In this document: one piece after another, positions 55,572 through 64,000 of the stretch
Layout of the letters: the number at the start of each line of letters is the position of its first letter
Numbering within the stretch: the stretch's first letter is position 1
Source: Aeromonas rivuli
Lineage (GTDB): Bacteria > Pseudomonadota > Gammaproteobacteria > Enterobacterales > Aeromonadaceae
Assembly: GCF_000820045.1 (NCBI RefSeq)
Contig: NZ_CDBJ01000100.1
Coordinates: 135,086-199,085, forward strand
Direction of reading: 5' to 3'
Length of the DNA: 64,000 nt
Notes under the pieces: model-generated
What the model was told of the DNA's origin: nothing
The model's database searches: none
Seen by the model: only the letters and a program-made list of their open reading frames with translations
Made by a program: the position numbers and the translations under genes

Positions 55572-56036
55572 ATGTTGCAACGACTGACCCTCATCGCCCT
55601 GCTGGCCACAGCCATCACCGGTTGTGCCAACAGCGATGTCTATTCTGGCGATGTCTACACCAAAGACAGGGCCAAGCAAGTGCAGACCGTCAACTACGGC
55701 ACCATCGTCTCCACCCGTCCGGTCAAGATCCAGGCGGAGGAGAACTCCATCCTCGGCACCATAGGAGGCGGTGTGGTCGGCGGCCTGCTCGGCAGCACCA
55801 TTGGGGGGGGCACCGGGCGTAGTATCGCTGCCGCAGGGGGGGCCATCGCGGGTGCCGCCGCGGGCAAGGCCGCCGGTGACAAGCTCAATCAGGTCGATGG
55901 TGTCGAGCTGGAGATCAAGCAAGATAACGGCGGCTCCATCGTCGTGGTGCAGAAGGCCGATCCCAGCTTCCAGCCTGGTGCCAAGGTGCGGCTGACCCAG
56001 GGCAACGGCAGCGTCAACGTGGCTGTGGTGCCCTGA
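55572..56036 (+). CDS. SlyB-like glycine-zipper outer-membrane lipoprotein
   Basis: A 154-residue lipoprotein. The signal ends with the lipobox AITG/C (Cys18), then a 2TM glycine-zipper (about residues 55-105, GTIGGGVVGGLLGSTIGGG and a second block) followed by a beta-rich C-terminal domain. SlyB proteins are PhoP-regulated and stabilise outer-membrane proteins during stress in enterics. ATG 55572 follows AGGAGAA; an in-frame GTG further upstream is less likely. Confidence 0.93.
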   Translation: MLQRLTLIALLATAITGCANSDVYSGDVYTKDRAKQVQTVNYGTIVSTRPVKIQAEENSILGTIGGGVVGGLLGSTIGGGTGRSIAAAGGAIAGAAAGKAAGDKLNQVDGVELEIKQDNGGSIVVVQKADPSFQPGAKVRLTQGNGSVNVAVVP

Positions 56037-56070
56037 TGCAATCCGAGGAGCCGCCTGTGGCTCCAAAAGA

Positions 56071-56098
56071 AAAAGCCCTCGCATGCGAGGGCTTTTTT
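56071..56098. terminator. bidirectional terminator between the SlyB-like gene and cpdB
   Basis: A 12-bp perfect stem, AAAAGCCCTCGC and its complement around AT, followed by T6 rightward and by four T leftward. Confidence 0.9.
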
Positions 56099-56121
56099 AC
56101 GGGTCTGCGACCGCGCCTGAA

Positions 56122-58113
56122 TTACTGGCGGATCAGCCGGTAGATGGCGTAACCGGGATGCTTGGCATCGTCCATCGCCAGGGTGGACTGGTACTCAAGA
56201 TCCGCACCGGCCAGGGCCTTGGCCTCATCGCTCGGCGAGGAGTAGAGCCGCACGTCAACCCCCGCTGGTAACGCCTTCATGTGCCAGTTGTTGTTGGCTG
56301 CCGGGCTGAAGCCCGCCGGATTGGCAGCAGACTGGGACTTGAGGTACTGGGCGATGATCTCCCGCGTCTCGAAGGGATCTTCATGCACTATGTTGCTGCC
56401 ATCGATCCCCGGGAAGTGACCGCCGCCGCTGGCGCGGTAGTTGTTGGTCACCACGTAGAACTTCTGGGCCGGATCCAACGGCTGGCCGTTGAAGGTGAGG
56501 CCGCTGATGCGCTGACCGTCACTCACCCTGGCGCCCTCCTTGCTGTAACGGGCCGGCTGGGTGATATCCACTTCGTAGTTCACACCATCGATCACGTCGA
56601 AGTTGTAGGTGGGGAAACTTTCGTTCACCAGCCACTGCACCCCGCTCTGGGCGGTGTCGATCCGGTTGAACTGGCCGGCACTCATCTCCAGCCACTCCTT
56701 GACCGTGGCCCCGTTCACCTCGACCACCTGCAGGGTGTTCGGGTAGATGTAGAGATCCGAGACGTTGCGCAGGGAGATGTCCCCCTGGGCCACATAGGTG
56801 AAGTCATTGATGCCGTTACGCCCGCCGCGGAAGGGGGCCGCCACCGACAGGATCGGGTAGGACTCCTTGAGCAGACCGTCTTGTTGCAACTGCTCGGCAT
56901 GTTGGCGCTGGGCATCGCTCACCAGCTGCACCGAAGGATCGTCCTGCACCAGGGCGAAGAAGCTGTGAATGGGCGAGGTTATCTTGCCCAGCGGCTCGTC
57001 CAGCCACTGGTTGGTGGCATCGTGGTCTGTCTGCACCAGATCGACCACCCGCTGATCCACGGCGCTGTCTTCGCTGGAGTCAATCTTGCGTAGGCTGGCC
57101 TGGCTCTGCTTCACCTGCCACTTGCCGTTCACCTGCTCCAGCTTGAGATCGATGATGCCCAGATGATTGCCCCAATAGCCGGGCATCACGGTCGGGATGC
57201 CGCTCAGGGTACCGGCCTGGTTGTCCACCTCCGGCAAGTCCGGGAAGTCGCCCGGGAAGTTCTTGTGGGCATGACCCAGCATCAGGGCATCCACCCCCTT
57301 CACCTTGGCCAGATGCCAGGCGGAGTTCTCCATCATGGCCTCGTAGCTGCTGGCGTTGATACCGGTGTGGGCGACCACTACCACGATATCGGCGCCCTTG
57401 GCGCGCAGCTCGGGCACATAGTGGTTGGCGGTCTCGACCATGTCGGCCACCACCACCTTGCCTTCCAGATGACGCTTGTCCCACTGCAGCACCTGGGGTG
57501 GCGTCAGCCCGAGGATGCCGACCTTGATGGTCTGGGACTGACCCTTGTCATCGGTCACCTGGCGATCCAGCAGCAGATAAGGGGTGAACCTGTTGCCGCT
57601 CCAGTCGATCTGCCCCTTGGCATCGCGCTTGAAGGCACCCGCCTCGAACACGTTGGCGTTCACGTAAGGGAAGTTGGCCCCCGCCAACACCTTGCCGAGG
57701 TACTCCAGCCCGTAGTTGAACTCGTGGTTGCCGAGGTTGCCGGCGTCATAGCCGAGCTCGTTCATGACCTTGAACACCGGGTGGGCCTGTTTGTCGAGGT
57801 AACCGGCGCCGGACTGCTCGAAGATATAATCCGCCAGCGGCGTACCCTGGATCAGGTCACCGTTGTCGAGCAGCAGGCTGTTGGGGTTTTCGGCGCGGGC
57901 GGCGCGGATCAGCAGCGCGGTACGGGAGAGGCCGAACTTGCGGTCTTCCTTGTTCTGGTAGTAGTCATACCCCAGCACGTTGGAGTGGATGTCGGAGGTC
58001 TGGATCAGGCGCAGGGAGACGGCTCCCGGCTGCGCCTTGCTGTCATTTTCATTGCTGCAGGCAGACAACAGCACAATGGCTGCGATAGCGCCCAGCTTCG
58101 TGGCTTTATTCAC
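56122..58113 (-). CDS. cpdB: 2',3'-cyclic-nucleotide 2'-phosphodiesterase / 3'-nucleotidase
   Basis: A 663-residue periplasmic enzyme in the 5'-nucleotidase family that scavenges nucleotides. Metal ligands are visible in TSDIHSNVLG, DNGDLIQGT, NLGNHEFNYG and GHAHKNFPG, and a C-terminal nucleotide-binding domain follows. The signal ends in LLSA/C, a lipobox with Cys19, so it is probably a lipoprotein, unlike E. coli CpdB, which is soluble. It is a single-gene unit. Confidence 0.94.
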   Translation of the reverse strand: MNKATKLGAIAAIVLLSACSNENDSKAQPGAVSLRLIQTSDIHSNVLGYDYYQNKEDRKFGLSRTALLIRAARAENPNSLLLDNGDLIQGTPLADYIFEQSGAGYLDKQAHPVFKVMNELGYDAGNLGNHEFNYGLEYLGKVLAGANFPYVNANVFEAGAFKRDAKGQIDWSGNRFTPYLLLDRQVTDDKGQSQTIKVGILGLTPPQVLQWDKRHLEGKVVVADMVETANHYVPELRAKGADIVVVVAHTGINASSYEAMMENSAWHLAKVKGVDALMLGHAHKNFPGDFPDLPEVDNQAGTLSGIPTVMPGYWGNHLGIIDLKLEQVNGKWQVKQSQASLRKIDSSEDSAVDQRVVDLVQTDHDATNQWLDEPLGKITSPIHSFFALVQDDPSVQLVSDAQRQHAEQLQQDGLLKESYPILSVAAPFRGGRNGINDFTYVAQGDISLRNVSDLYIYPNTLQVVEVNGATVKEWLEMSAGQFNRIDTAQSGVQWLVNESFPTYNFDVIDGVNYEVDITQPARYSKEGARVSDGQRISGLTFNGQPLDPAQKFYVVTNNYRASGGGHFPGIDGSNIVHEDPFETREIIAQYLKSQSAANPAGFSPAANNNWHMKALPAGVDVRLYSSPSDEAKALAGADLEYQSTLAMDDAKHPGYAIYRLIRQ

Positions 58114-58227
58114 TGTTTTTCCCTTTTATTATGAGTATTGCTTTACCAGCAACGGGAATTTAACAGACGAATATGTCAGCAGATGGAACCTGGACTCATT
58201 TTTATGAAGCTCGACACAAAAATAGCC

Positions 58228-58848
58228 TTATGAGGCCGTCAGTGCGCCAATCGCCAGCTGCAGTGCCAGGGCAATCATGATTAAACCCACAACAACATCA
58301 ATAGCTTGCTGTACCTTTCCCCGGGCAAGCCAAGGGGAAAGTGCCGCCGCGCCAAAGGCCAGACCATAGAACCAGACCAGGGATGCCAGCATGGCGCCCG
58401 CGGCGAAGGCGGGCCGCAACGGCTCGGCAAACTGGCTGCCGAGGGAGCCGAGCAGCATCAGGGTATCCAGGTAGACATGGGGGTTGAGCAGGGTAACGCC
58501 CAGGGTCATGGCCAGCACGCTCCTGACCCCCATCAGTTGGGCCGAATCCGCCAGGGCCGCCCCCTGCCCGCGCCAGGCGCTGCGCAGGGAGCGCACACCA
58601 AACCAGCTCAGGAATAACACGCCGCCCCAGGTCAGCAGCGCCAGTCCGAGTGGATTGGCCGCCAGCAAGCTGGCGCCGCCGAATACGCCAATCCCGATCA
58701 GCACGAGATCGCACAGGCAGCAGAGGGTCGCCGTCAGCAGGTGGTGGTTGCGGTGAATGCCCCGGCTCAGCACAAAGGCATTCTGGGCTCCGATTGGGAT
58801 TATCATGGCAAGGCCTAATACAAAGCCCTGCAAGCTGGTCGCCATCAT
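58228..58848 (-). CDS. argO: arginine exporter ArgO (LysE family)
   Basis: A 206-residue inner-membrane transporter with about five or six helices. The opening GFVLGLAMIIPIGAQNAFVL and the segment LGVTLLNPHVYLDTLMLLG are LysE/ArgO signatures. It exports arginine and lysine-like toxic analogues, and ArgP activates its gene in E. coli. argP is also in this window, 1.9 kb away on the other strand, with the quorum-sensing genes in between. Confidence 0.93.
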   Translation of the reverse strand: MMATSLQGFVLGLAMIIPIGAQNAFVLSRGIHRNHHLLTATLCCLCDLVLIGIGVFGGASLLAANPLGLALLTWGGVLFLSWFGVRSLRSAWRGQGAALADSAQLMGVRSVLAMTLGVTLLNPHVYLDTLMLLGSLGSQFAEPLRPAFAAGAMLASLVWFYGLAFGAAALSPWLARGKVQQAIDVVVGLIMIALALQLAIGALTAS

Positions 58849-59090
58849 GGGTTCAAGGTCTCTCAGTGAAGATGGCGGCAGTATGCGAGATGGGGTTATT
58901 TAAGAGAAATTCATTAAATTTCTCATTGATTCAAAAATTTAATAAAAGGGCTCCGACCTGAACGTGACGGCGATCGGCTTCTGGCTGTCAATTGCCAGAT
59001 CTGACAATGGTCGAGGGCGAGATCCCTCCCGATAATGCAGGCCGCCTGGGCCCTATGGAAGAGAAAGAGATGAGCTCTGCTGAATGCGGG

Positions 59091-59873
59091 TTATTGCAGC
59101 TGACGCGGAAAATTGGTGACCACGACCTCTTCCAGATTGGGCACCAGTATGCCGCTGCTCATGCCCTTGGCGATGGCCTGATAGCGATTGATGGAACCCG
59201 TCTTGCGGGTCACCTGATTGAGATGGTAATTCACGGTTCGCTCGGTGATGCCGAGGATGCTGGCGATTTCACCGGACGTTTTACCCTCGCTGGCCCAGGA
59301 GAGGCACTCGGTCTCGCGCCCCGTCAACACCTCCTGCTGGGCCCCTGCCGGCAATCCGAGTCGCACGGTGCGCAGCGCCGCATCGAAAATGTAGGTCGAC
59401 ATCCAGGAGAGCACCGGGGAAGACTCCAACAACAGGTCACTGGAGGCTCGCTCCCGGGTGATGAAGGAGAGAATGCCGCTCTCACCAGTCGGGCCATGGA
59501 GCGGGAAAGAGATGCCGTTGCGCAGACCGAATTCGGCGGCCAGGCTCATCACATCCAGACTGCCCGCTTGCAGGAAGCTCGCCTTCTCGTCGAGCTGGTT
59601 CCAGTAGATAGGCAGAGTCTGATGGCGGGCGAGTTGGATGATGGGATCCCGAGCCAGCATATGGTGGGCCGTATAAGCCTGGATCCAGGAGTCGGGGCAG
59701 CGGTTGAACAGCACCACCTTGGGACGCTGCATCGACATCGGCAGGATCAGCGCGAAGCGATAATAGTCATACCCCATGCCGAGCGCGAAACGCCCAATCA
59801 GCTCAGACAGTTGATCTCCATCCATGACCCTGGTGAACAGTTCAAGGTATTCCAGCAGTTGAGCCTGTTTCAT
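59091..59873 (-). CDS. ahyR: AHL-responsive LuxR-type regulator AhyR
   Basis: A 260-residue quorum-sensing activator. The autoinducer-binding domain occupies residues 20-170 (GMGYDYYRFALILP, WIQAYTAHHMLARDPII and FPLHGPTGESGILSF). The helix-turn-helix follows at about 190-250 (LTGRETECLSWASEGKTSGEIA then RTVNYHLNQVTRKTGSINR). It pairs with the divergent ahyI across 59 bp; the cognate signal in Aeromonas is mainly C4-homoserine lactone. No lux-box palindrome was visible in the short intergenic stretch. Confidence 0.96.
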   Translation of the reverse strand: MKQAQLLEYLELFTRVMDGDQLSELIGRFALGMGYDYYRFALILPMSMQRPKVVLFNRCPDSWIQAYTAHHMLARDPIIQLARHQTLPIYWNQLDEKASFLQAGSLDVMSLAAEFGLRNGISFPLHGPTGESGILSFITRERASSDLLLESSPVLSWMSTYIFDAALRTVRLGLPAGAQQEVLTGRETECLSWASEGKTSGEIASILGITERTVNYHLNQVTRKTGSINRYQAIAKGMSSGILVPNLEEVVVTNFPRQLQ

Positions 59874-59932
59874 TTCAATCCCCTTCCCGAGTCCGTGAGT
59901 ATAACGCCCTTCCTGGATATGGAGTGAGCAGA

Positions 59933-60589
59933 ATGCGTGTTTTCAAGGGAAAACTGAGCAAACATCGAGATAAATCCGTAGAAAATTCCCTATATACCTT
60001 TAGAAACCGAGTTTTCAACGAAAGGCTTCAGTGGGATGTCGAATCCCATTCCGGCCTGGAGCGAGATAATTTCGATGGTCCTGACACTCACTGGGTTCTG
60101 ATCGAAGATGAACAGGGTCTGTGCGGCTGCATCCGCCTGCTCAGCTGTGCCCAGGACTACATGCTGCCCACTATCTTCCCCGCCGCCCTCGCCGGTGAGG
60201 CCCCACCTCGTCATCAGGATGTCTGGGAGCTGACTCGGCTCGCCATCGATGCCAGCCGGGCGCCGCGACTCGACAATGGGGTGAGCGAACTCACCTGCGT
60301 CATCTTCCGTGAGGTGTATGCCTTCGCCCTCGCCCAGCAGATCCGTGAGCTGGTCGCCGTGGTCAGTCTGCCGGTGGAGCGCATCTTTCGTCGACTCGGC
60401 CTGCCGATTGAGCGGCTCGGCCACCGGCAAGCCGTTGATCTGGGTGCCGTGCGCGGCGTCGGCATCCGCTTCCTGCTCGACGAACGTTTCGCCGCTGCCG
60501 TCGCGCGTCCGCTACGCGGCCTCTATGCAGACCAGGGCACGGCGGCCCATTCCGACCCCATAAAAAATCCCGGGAAGATCCCGGGATAA
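59933..60589 (+). CDS. ahyI: acyl-homoserine lactone synthase AhyI
   Basis: A 218-residue LuxI-type synthase. Catalytic landmarks FRNRVF, QWDVESH, FDGPDTHW, CIRLL and WELTRLAID are all present, and SLPVERIFRRLGLPIERLG is close to known AhyI. ATG 59933 has GGAG eight bases upstream. The known AhyI is about 207 residues; this one carries a longer, unrelated tail of about a dozen residues encoded by an inverted repeat at the gene's end. Confidence 0.96.
   Translation: MRVFKGKLSKHRDKSVENSLYTFRNRVFNERLQWDVESHSGLERDNFDGPDTHWVLIEDEQGLCGCIRLLSCAQDYMLPTIFPAALAGEAPPRHQDVWELTRLAIDASRAPRLDNGVSELTCVIFREVYAFALAQQIRELVAVVSLPVERIFRRLGLPIERLGHRQAVDLGAVRGVGIRFLLDERFAAAVARPLRGLYADQGTAAHSDPIKNPGKIPG
60562..60587 (-). 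terminator. leftward terminator overlapping the end of ahyI
   Basis: An 8-bp stem, ATCCCGGG and its complement around five bases (60567-60587), encodes the last ahyI codons and part of its stop codon. The A-run (60562-60567) reads as T6 on the minus strand, while no T-run follows rightward, so it fits a terminator for leftward, antisense transcripts. Confidence 0.65.
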
Positions 60590-60794
60590 AGCACTCACGC
60601 TAGGTCCGATCCCACCCCACGCAGAAGCGGACACAAAGGAGTATCTTCTTTTGGATCCCTGACAGCTACTGTCACTTTTAACAGTGTTAAATGCGGCCAC
60701 CATGGGGCAGGGCCGAACACCACAGTCTGCTTGCCTCCCCCTCGATGCCGATAGTAGAGTGACTTCTGAATCGTCATATTGATAAGGGATATTG

Positions 60795-61688
60795 ATGAAG
60801 GCTCTGGACTACAAGTTGCTGCTGGCCCTGGATGCCGTGATGCAGGAGCAGAACTTCGATCGTGCCGCCCAGCGCCTGCACATCACCCAATCCGCCATCT
60901 CCCAGCGCATCAAGCAGCTCGAACAGCAATTCGCCGAGCCTCTCATCATCCGCAGCCAGCCGCTACAGGCAACGCCACTGGGGCAGAAGCTGCTGGCTCA
61001 CTACCGTCAGGTACGTCAGCTCGAACAGGAGCTCAGCAGCGAACTGACCCCCGCCAGCCCCCAGGCCCCGATCCGCATCAGCATAGCGGTCAATGCCGAC
61101 AGCCTGGCCACCTGGTTTCTACCGGCCCTGGCCCCCCTGCTGGAGCAGTTTCCCATCGAGCTTAACCTGCTGGTCGATGATGAGAGCCGCACCCTGGACA
61201 AGGTACGCGAGGGCCAGGCATTCGGTGCCGTCAGCCTGCATCCGCAGCCACTGCCTGGCTGCAGCGTCGATGCGCTCGGCCAGATGTGTTACGTCCTGAC
61301 AGCCAGCCCGGCCTTCATGGCTCGCCATTTTCCAGAAGGCCTCACCCCTCAAGCCCTGGCCAAGGCCCCCGGGGTCGCCTTCGATCCCCGGGATGACATG
61401 CACATCAGTTTCTTGCGCCGCGAGTTTGGCCTCGAACCCGGCGGCTATCCCTGCCACATAGTTCACTCCTCCGAGGCCTTCGTCGCCATGGCCGAGCAGG
61501 GGCTGGCCTACTGCCTCATCCCGGAGTTGCAGATCCGCGCCCAGCTCCAGTCAGGCCGCCTGCTGGATCTCTGCCCGGACCGTCACCTGATAGAGACCCT
61601 CTACTGGCACCGCTGGCTGCTGGAGCGAGGCCTGCACAAACAGATCTCCCAACGTCTGATAAGCCAGGGGCAGGCCGCCCTGAATTGA
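60795..61688 (+). CDS. argP: LysR-family regulator ArgP (IciA)
   Basis: A 297-residue LysR regulator. The winged helix is in residues 1-60 (DYKLLLALDAVMQEQNFDRA and ITQSAISQRIKQLEQQF), matching ArgP/IciA. It activates argO in response to arginine in E. coli and was once described as an inhibitor of replication initiation. ATG 60795 follows AAGGGA; a TTG one codon upstream is in frame. An iciA-like gene next to ahyI is known in Aeromonas. Confidence 0.94.
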   Translation: MKALDYKLLLALDAVMQEQNFDRAAQRLHITQSAISQRIKQLEQQFAEPLIIRSQPLQATPLGQKLLAHYRQVRQLEQELSSELTPASPQAPIRISIAVNADSLATWFLPALAPLLEQFPIELNLLVDDESRTLDKVREGQAFGAVSLHPQPLPGCSVDALGQMCYVLTASPAFMARHFPEGLTPQALAKAPGVAFDPRDDMHISFLRREFGLEPGGYPCHIVHSSEAFVAMAEQGLAYCLIPELQIRAQLQSGRLLDLCPDRHLIETLYWHRWLLERGLHKQISQRLISQGQAALN

Positions 61689-61802
61689 GCCCGGCCAACC
61701 CCTGACCAACCCGGGATCGGCCCAGTCACCTTGGCTTTGCGGGGTGAAAAACGTATAGTGCTGGGCGATTCTTCATCAGGTTTTCACTCAGGTTCCTCAC
61801 AT

Positions 61803-63824
61803 ATGTTCCAAGACAATCCCTTGCTGGCCCAGCTCAAACAACAGATCCGCGAAAACATCCCCAAGAAAGAAGGGGTGATCCGCGCCTCCGATCGGGGATT
61901 TGGCTTCCTGGAGGTGGATGAGAAGACCAGCTACTTCGTGCCGCCCCCCTACATGAAGAAGGTGATGCACGGGGATCGCGTGAGTGCCCTGATCCGCACC
62001 GAAAAAGATAAGGAAGTGGCCGAGCCGGATGCCCTGCTGGAGCAGGCGGTGACCCGCTTCGTCGGCCGCGTCAAGATGTTCCGCGACCGCCTCAACGTGG
62101 TGGCAGATCACCCCCTTATCAAGGATGCCATCAAGGCTCGCACCAAGAAGGGACTGGACGAAAAATCCTTGAAGGAAGGGGACTGGGTGGTCGCCACCCT
62201 CAAGCGCCATGCCCTGGCCGACGGTAATTTCTCCGCCGAGATCACCGAGCTCATCGCCGACAAGGACGATCACAATGTGCCCTGGTGGGTGGTACTGGCC
62301 CGTCACAGCCTGGCCCAGATAGAACCGGCCGACCTGCCCGAGTGGAACGTCATTGAAGAGGAAGAGCTGCCGCGCACCGACCTGACTCAAGTGCCCTTCT
62401 TCACCATAGATGGCGCCAAGACCAAGGACATGGATGACGCCCTGGCCATCCGCAAACTGGACAACGGCTGGGAACTGCTGGTCGCCATCGCCGATCCGAC
62501 CGCCTATGTGGCCGAAGGCAGCGAACTGGACAAGGAAGCCGCCCAGCGCGCCTTCACCGTCTATATGCCGGGCCGCAACGTGCCGATGATACCGCGCACC
62601 CTCTCCGATGAGCTCTGCTCCCTGAAAGAGGGCGAGGAGCGCAATACCCTGTGCGCCCGCCTGTTGATCGCCGAAGATGGCCTGCTGCTCGAAGAGACCG
62701 AGTTCTTCGCCGCTCGCATCAACTCCCATGCTCGCCTCAGCTACGACGACGTCTCCGATTGGGCCGAACATGGCAAGGAGCTGACCATAGACGCTGGCGT
62801 CATGGCCCAGTTGCCGCTGATGAAGGCCATGACCGAGGCGCGCATCGCCTGGCGTACCGAGCACGCCCTGGTGTTCCCGGACCGCCCCGACTACGACTTC
62901 GAACTGGGTGAAAACGGCGCCGTGCTGGCCATCCACGTCGAACCGCGCCGCATCGCCAACCGGATGATCGAAGAGTCGATGATCGCCGCCAACATCTGTG
63001 CCGGTCGCGTACTGGGCAAGCAGGTTGGCTACGGCATCTTCAACGTCCACACCGGTTTCGATGAGGAGTCACTCGATGGCGCCATGGAGCTGCTCAAGAC
63101 AGCCGAGGCGCCGTTCGAGAAGGAAGATATCGCCAGCCTCACCGGTTTCTGCGCCCTGCGCCGCTGGATAGACAACCTCGATACCCGCTGGCTGGATGGC
63201 AAGATCCGCCGCTTCCAGAGCTACGCACTGATGTCCGCCGAGCCAGGTGCCCACTACGGCCTGGGGCTGGATGCCTATGCCACCTGGACCTCGCCCATTC
63301 GCAAGTACGGCGACATGGTCAACCACCGTCTGCTCAAGGCCGTGATCGCAGGCAAGACCCCGGGCCCGCGCCCCAGTCTGGAGCTGACCGAGCACCTGAC
63401 CGCCTGCCGCCGTCTGCACCGCATGGTGGAGCGCGGTATCGGCGACTGGCTCTATGTCCGCTTCCTGCAGAGCGCCGCGGGTACCGAGCAGATCTTCAAT
63501 GCCGAGATCATCGATGTGATGCGCGCCGGGCTCAAGTTGAGGTTGCAGGAGAATGGCGCCGTGGTCTTCATGCCCGCCCGCCATATCCTCGACAACAAGG
63601 AGAGGTTGGAGTGCAGTTGGGACAACAGCCGCGTCTACCTCGACAAGACAGAGGTGGTCTATGAGCTGGGCCAGGTCATCGAGGTCAAGCTGACCGAAGC
63701 AGTGGAAGAGACCCGCTCCCTCATTGCCAAGCCCGCCGTCGCGCTGGTGCCAGGCCCGGCCCCGGTGGCTGTGGTCACCGAGAGTACGGAAGCACCGGCA
63801 GAGACAGCCCCCAAGGCCGAATAA
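61803..63824 (+). CDS. rnb: exoribonuclease II
   Basis: A 673-residue hydrolytic 3'-5' exoribonuclease. Two cold-shock domains come first, then the RNB domain with the metal aspartates in IDGAKTKDMDDALAI (about residues 200-214), and a C-terminal S1 domain. It is longer than E. coli RNase II (644 residues) through an Ala-Pro-rich tail after residue 640. ATG 61803 is preferred by homology of MFQDNPLLAQLKQQ. It is a single gene ending at a terminator. Confidence 0.96.
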   Translation: MFQDNPLLAQLKQQIRENIPKKEGVIRASDRGFGFLEVDEKTSYFVPPPYMKKVMHGDRVSALIRTEKDKEVAEPDALLEQAVTRFVGRVKMFRDRLNVVADHPLIKDAIKARTKKGLDEKSLKEGDWVVATLKRHALADGNFSAEITELIADKDDHNVPWWVVLARHSLAQIEPADLPEWNVIEEEELPRTDLTQVPFFTIDGAKTKDMDDALAIRKLDNGWELLVAIADPTAYVAEGSELDKEAAQRAFTVYMPGRNVPMIPRTLSDELCSLKEGEERNTLCARLLIAEDGLLLEETEFFAARINSHARLSYDDVSDWAEHGKELTIDAGVMAQLPLMKAMTEARIAWRTEHALVFPDRPDYDFELGENGAVLAIHVEPRRIANRMIEESMIAANICAGRVLGKQVGYGIFNVHTGFDEESLDGAMELLKTAEAPFEKEDIASLTGFCALRRWIDNLDTRWLDGKIRRFQSYALMSAEPGAHYGLGLDAYATWTSPIRKYGDMVNHRLLKAVIAGKTPGPRPSLELTEHLTACRRLHRMVERGIGDWLYVRFLQSAAGTEQIFNAEIIDVMRAGLKLRLQENGAVVFMPARHILDNKERLECSWDNSRVYLDKTEVVYELGQVIEVKLTEAVEETRSLIAKPAVALVPGPAPVAVVTESTEAPAETAPKAE

Positions 63825-63849
63825 ACGCGAAGCCAACAGCTCGATCCCC

Positions 63850-63874
63850 AAAGCCCGCAACCCTGCGGGCTTTT
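63850..63874. terminator. rnb terminator
   Basis: A 10-bp stem, AAAGCCCGCA and its complement, loop ACCC, then T4. It abuts the stop of a leftward open frame and may serve both. Confidence 0.8.
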
Positions 63875-64000
63875 CTATGGCCGCGATAGACCCATCGCCG
63901 CGATGACGATGGCCTCAACGCTCGGCGGCCAGCTGATGAATGCGGCATCCAGGGCCAGTGGGGGCAACGCCCCTTGAGCCCATACTCGCTGACCGGGGCT
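63875..64000 (-). CDS. possible 3' end of an unidentified leftward gene
   Basis: An open frame of 41 residues enters from the right edge and ends with TAG exactly at the rnb terminator. The visible tail ends WPPSVEAIVIAAMGLSRP, which I do not recognise. The placement of the terminator favours a real gene end, but the piece is too short to be sure. Confidence 0.35.
   Translation of the reverse strand, partial: SPGQRVWAQGALPPLALDAAFISWPPSVEAIVIAAMGLSRP

Noticed and set aside
59874-59932. lux box between ahyR and ahyI
   Set aside because: No 20-bp dyad resembling the ACCTGT...ACAGGT pattern could be found in the 59-bp gap.

Overview
The window is GC-rich gammaproteobacterial chromosome, almost certainly Aeromonas. 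It carries a complete exe-type type II secretion operon, an ahyR/ahyI quorum-sensing pair next to argP and rnb, and the conserved neighbourhood cysQ-nudE-yrfG ... hslR-hslO-pckA. Genes are densely packed on both strands and separated by short intrinsic terminators. I saw no rRNA, tRNA, insertion sequence or CRISPR array.

Layout. 1-5 kb: an OmpR-type two-component pair, a PspB-like membrane peptide, a GNAT enzyme, a PaiB-like protein, an RBBP9-like hydrolase and an AT-rich secreted orphan. 5-15 kb: arginine biosynthesis (argCBFGH, with divergent argE behind a pair of ARG-box-like sites), then ppc. 15.2-19.8 kb: an AT-richer accessory insert made of a GC-rich hairpin array followed by a P-loop/NACHT-like NTPase and a protein ending in a PD-(D/E)XK nuclease motif. 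These two frames look like one gene split at a T7 tract. 20-26 kb: ybaK; an OsmC-rhodanese-GNAT operon facing a MocR regulator; a cid/lrg holin-like pair with its LysR regulator. 26-31 kb: metBL and metJ sharing a MetJ operator, with the 3' end of metJ and its terminator tandemly triplicated. 31-37 kb: an RclR-like/AhpD-like/RclC-like stress locus, cysQ, nudE, yrfG, tyrS and an orphan LuxR regulator. 37-49 kb: gspC-N (exeC-N). 49-56 kb: hslR, hslO, pckA, a GntR regulator with an M24 aminopeptidase, a GNAT and a SlyB-like lipoprotein. 56-64 kb: cpdB, argO, ahyR, ahyI, argP, rnb, and the end of an unidentified gene.

How the genes work together. Arginine supply (argECBFGH) and export (argO under ArgP) are both here, with the acyl-homoserine lactone circuit nested between argO and argP. 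Type II secretion exports the exoenzymes that quorum sensing commonly controls in Aeromonas. PEP carboxylase and PEP carboxykinase supply opposite anaplerotic and gluconeogenic reactions. The methionine genes are read divergently from a 73-bp region whose promoters and met boxes can be placed base by base.

Most noteworthy: the NTPase-nuclease locus (15757-19819), a candidate antiphage system with a possible slippage switch; the 127-bp triplication at the metJ 3' end; the rcl-like locus in which an AhpD-like protein sits beside the RclC homologue; and the paired direct repeats in front of the MocR-OsmC divergent genes. Names come from recognising motifs and family resemblance by eye; no database search was run.
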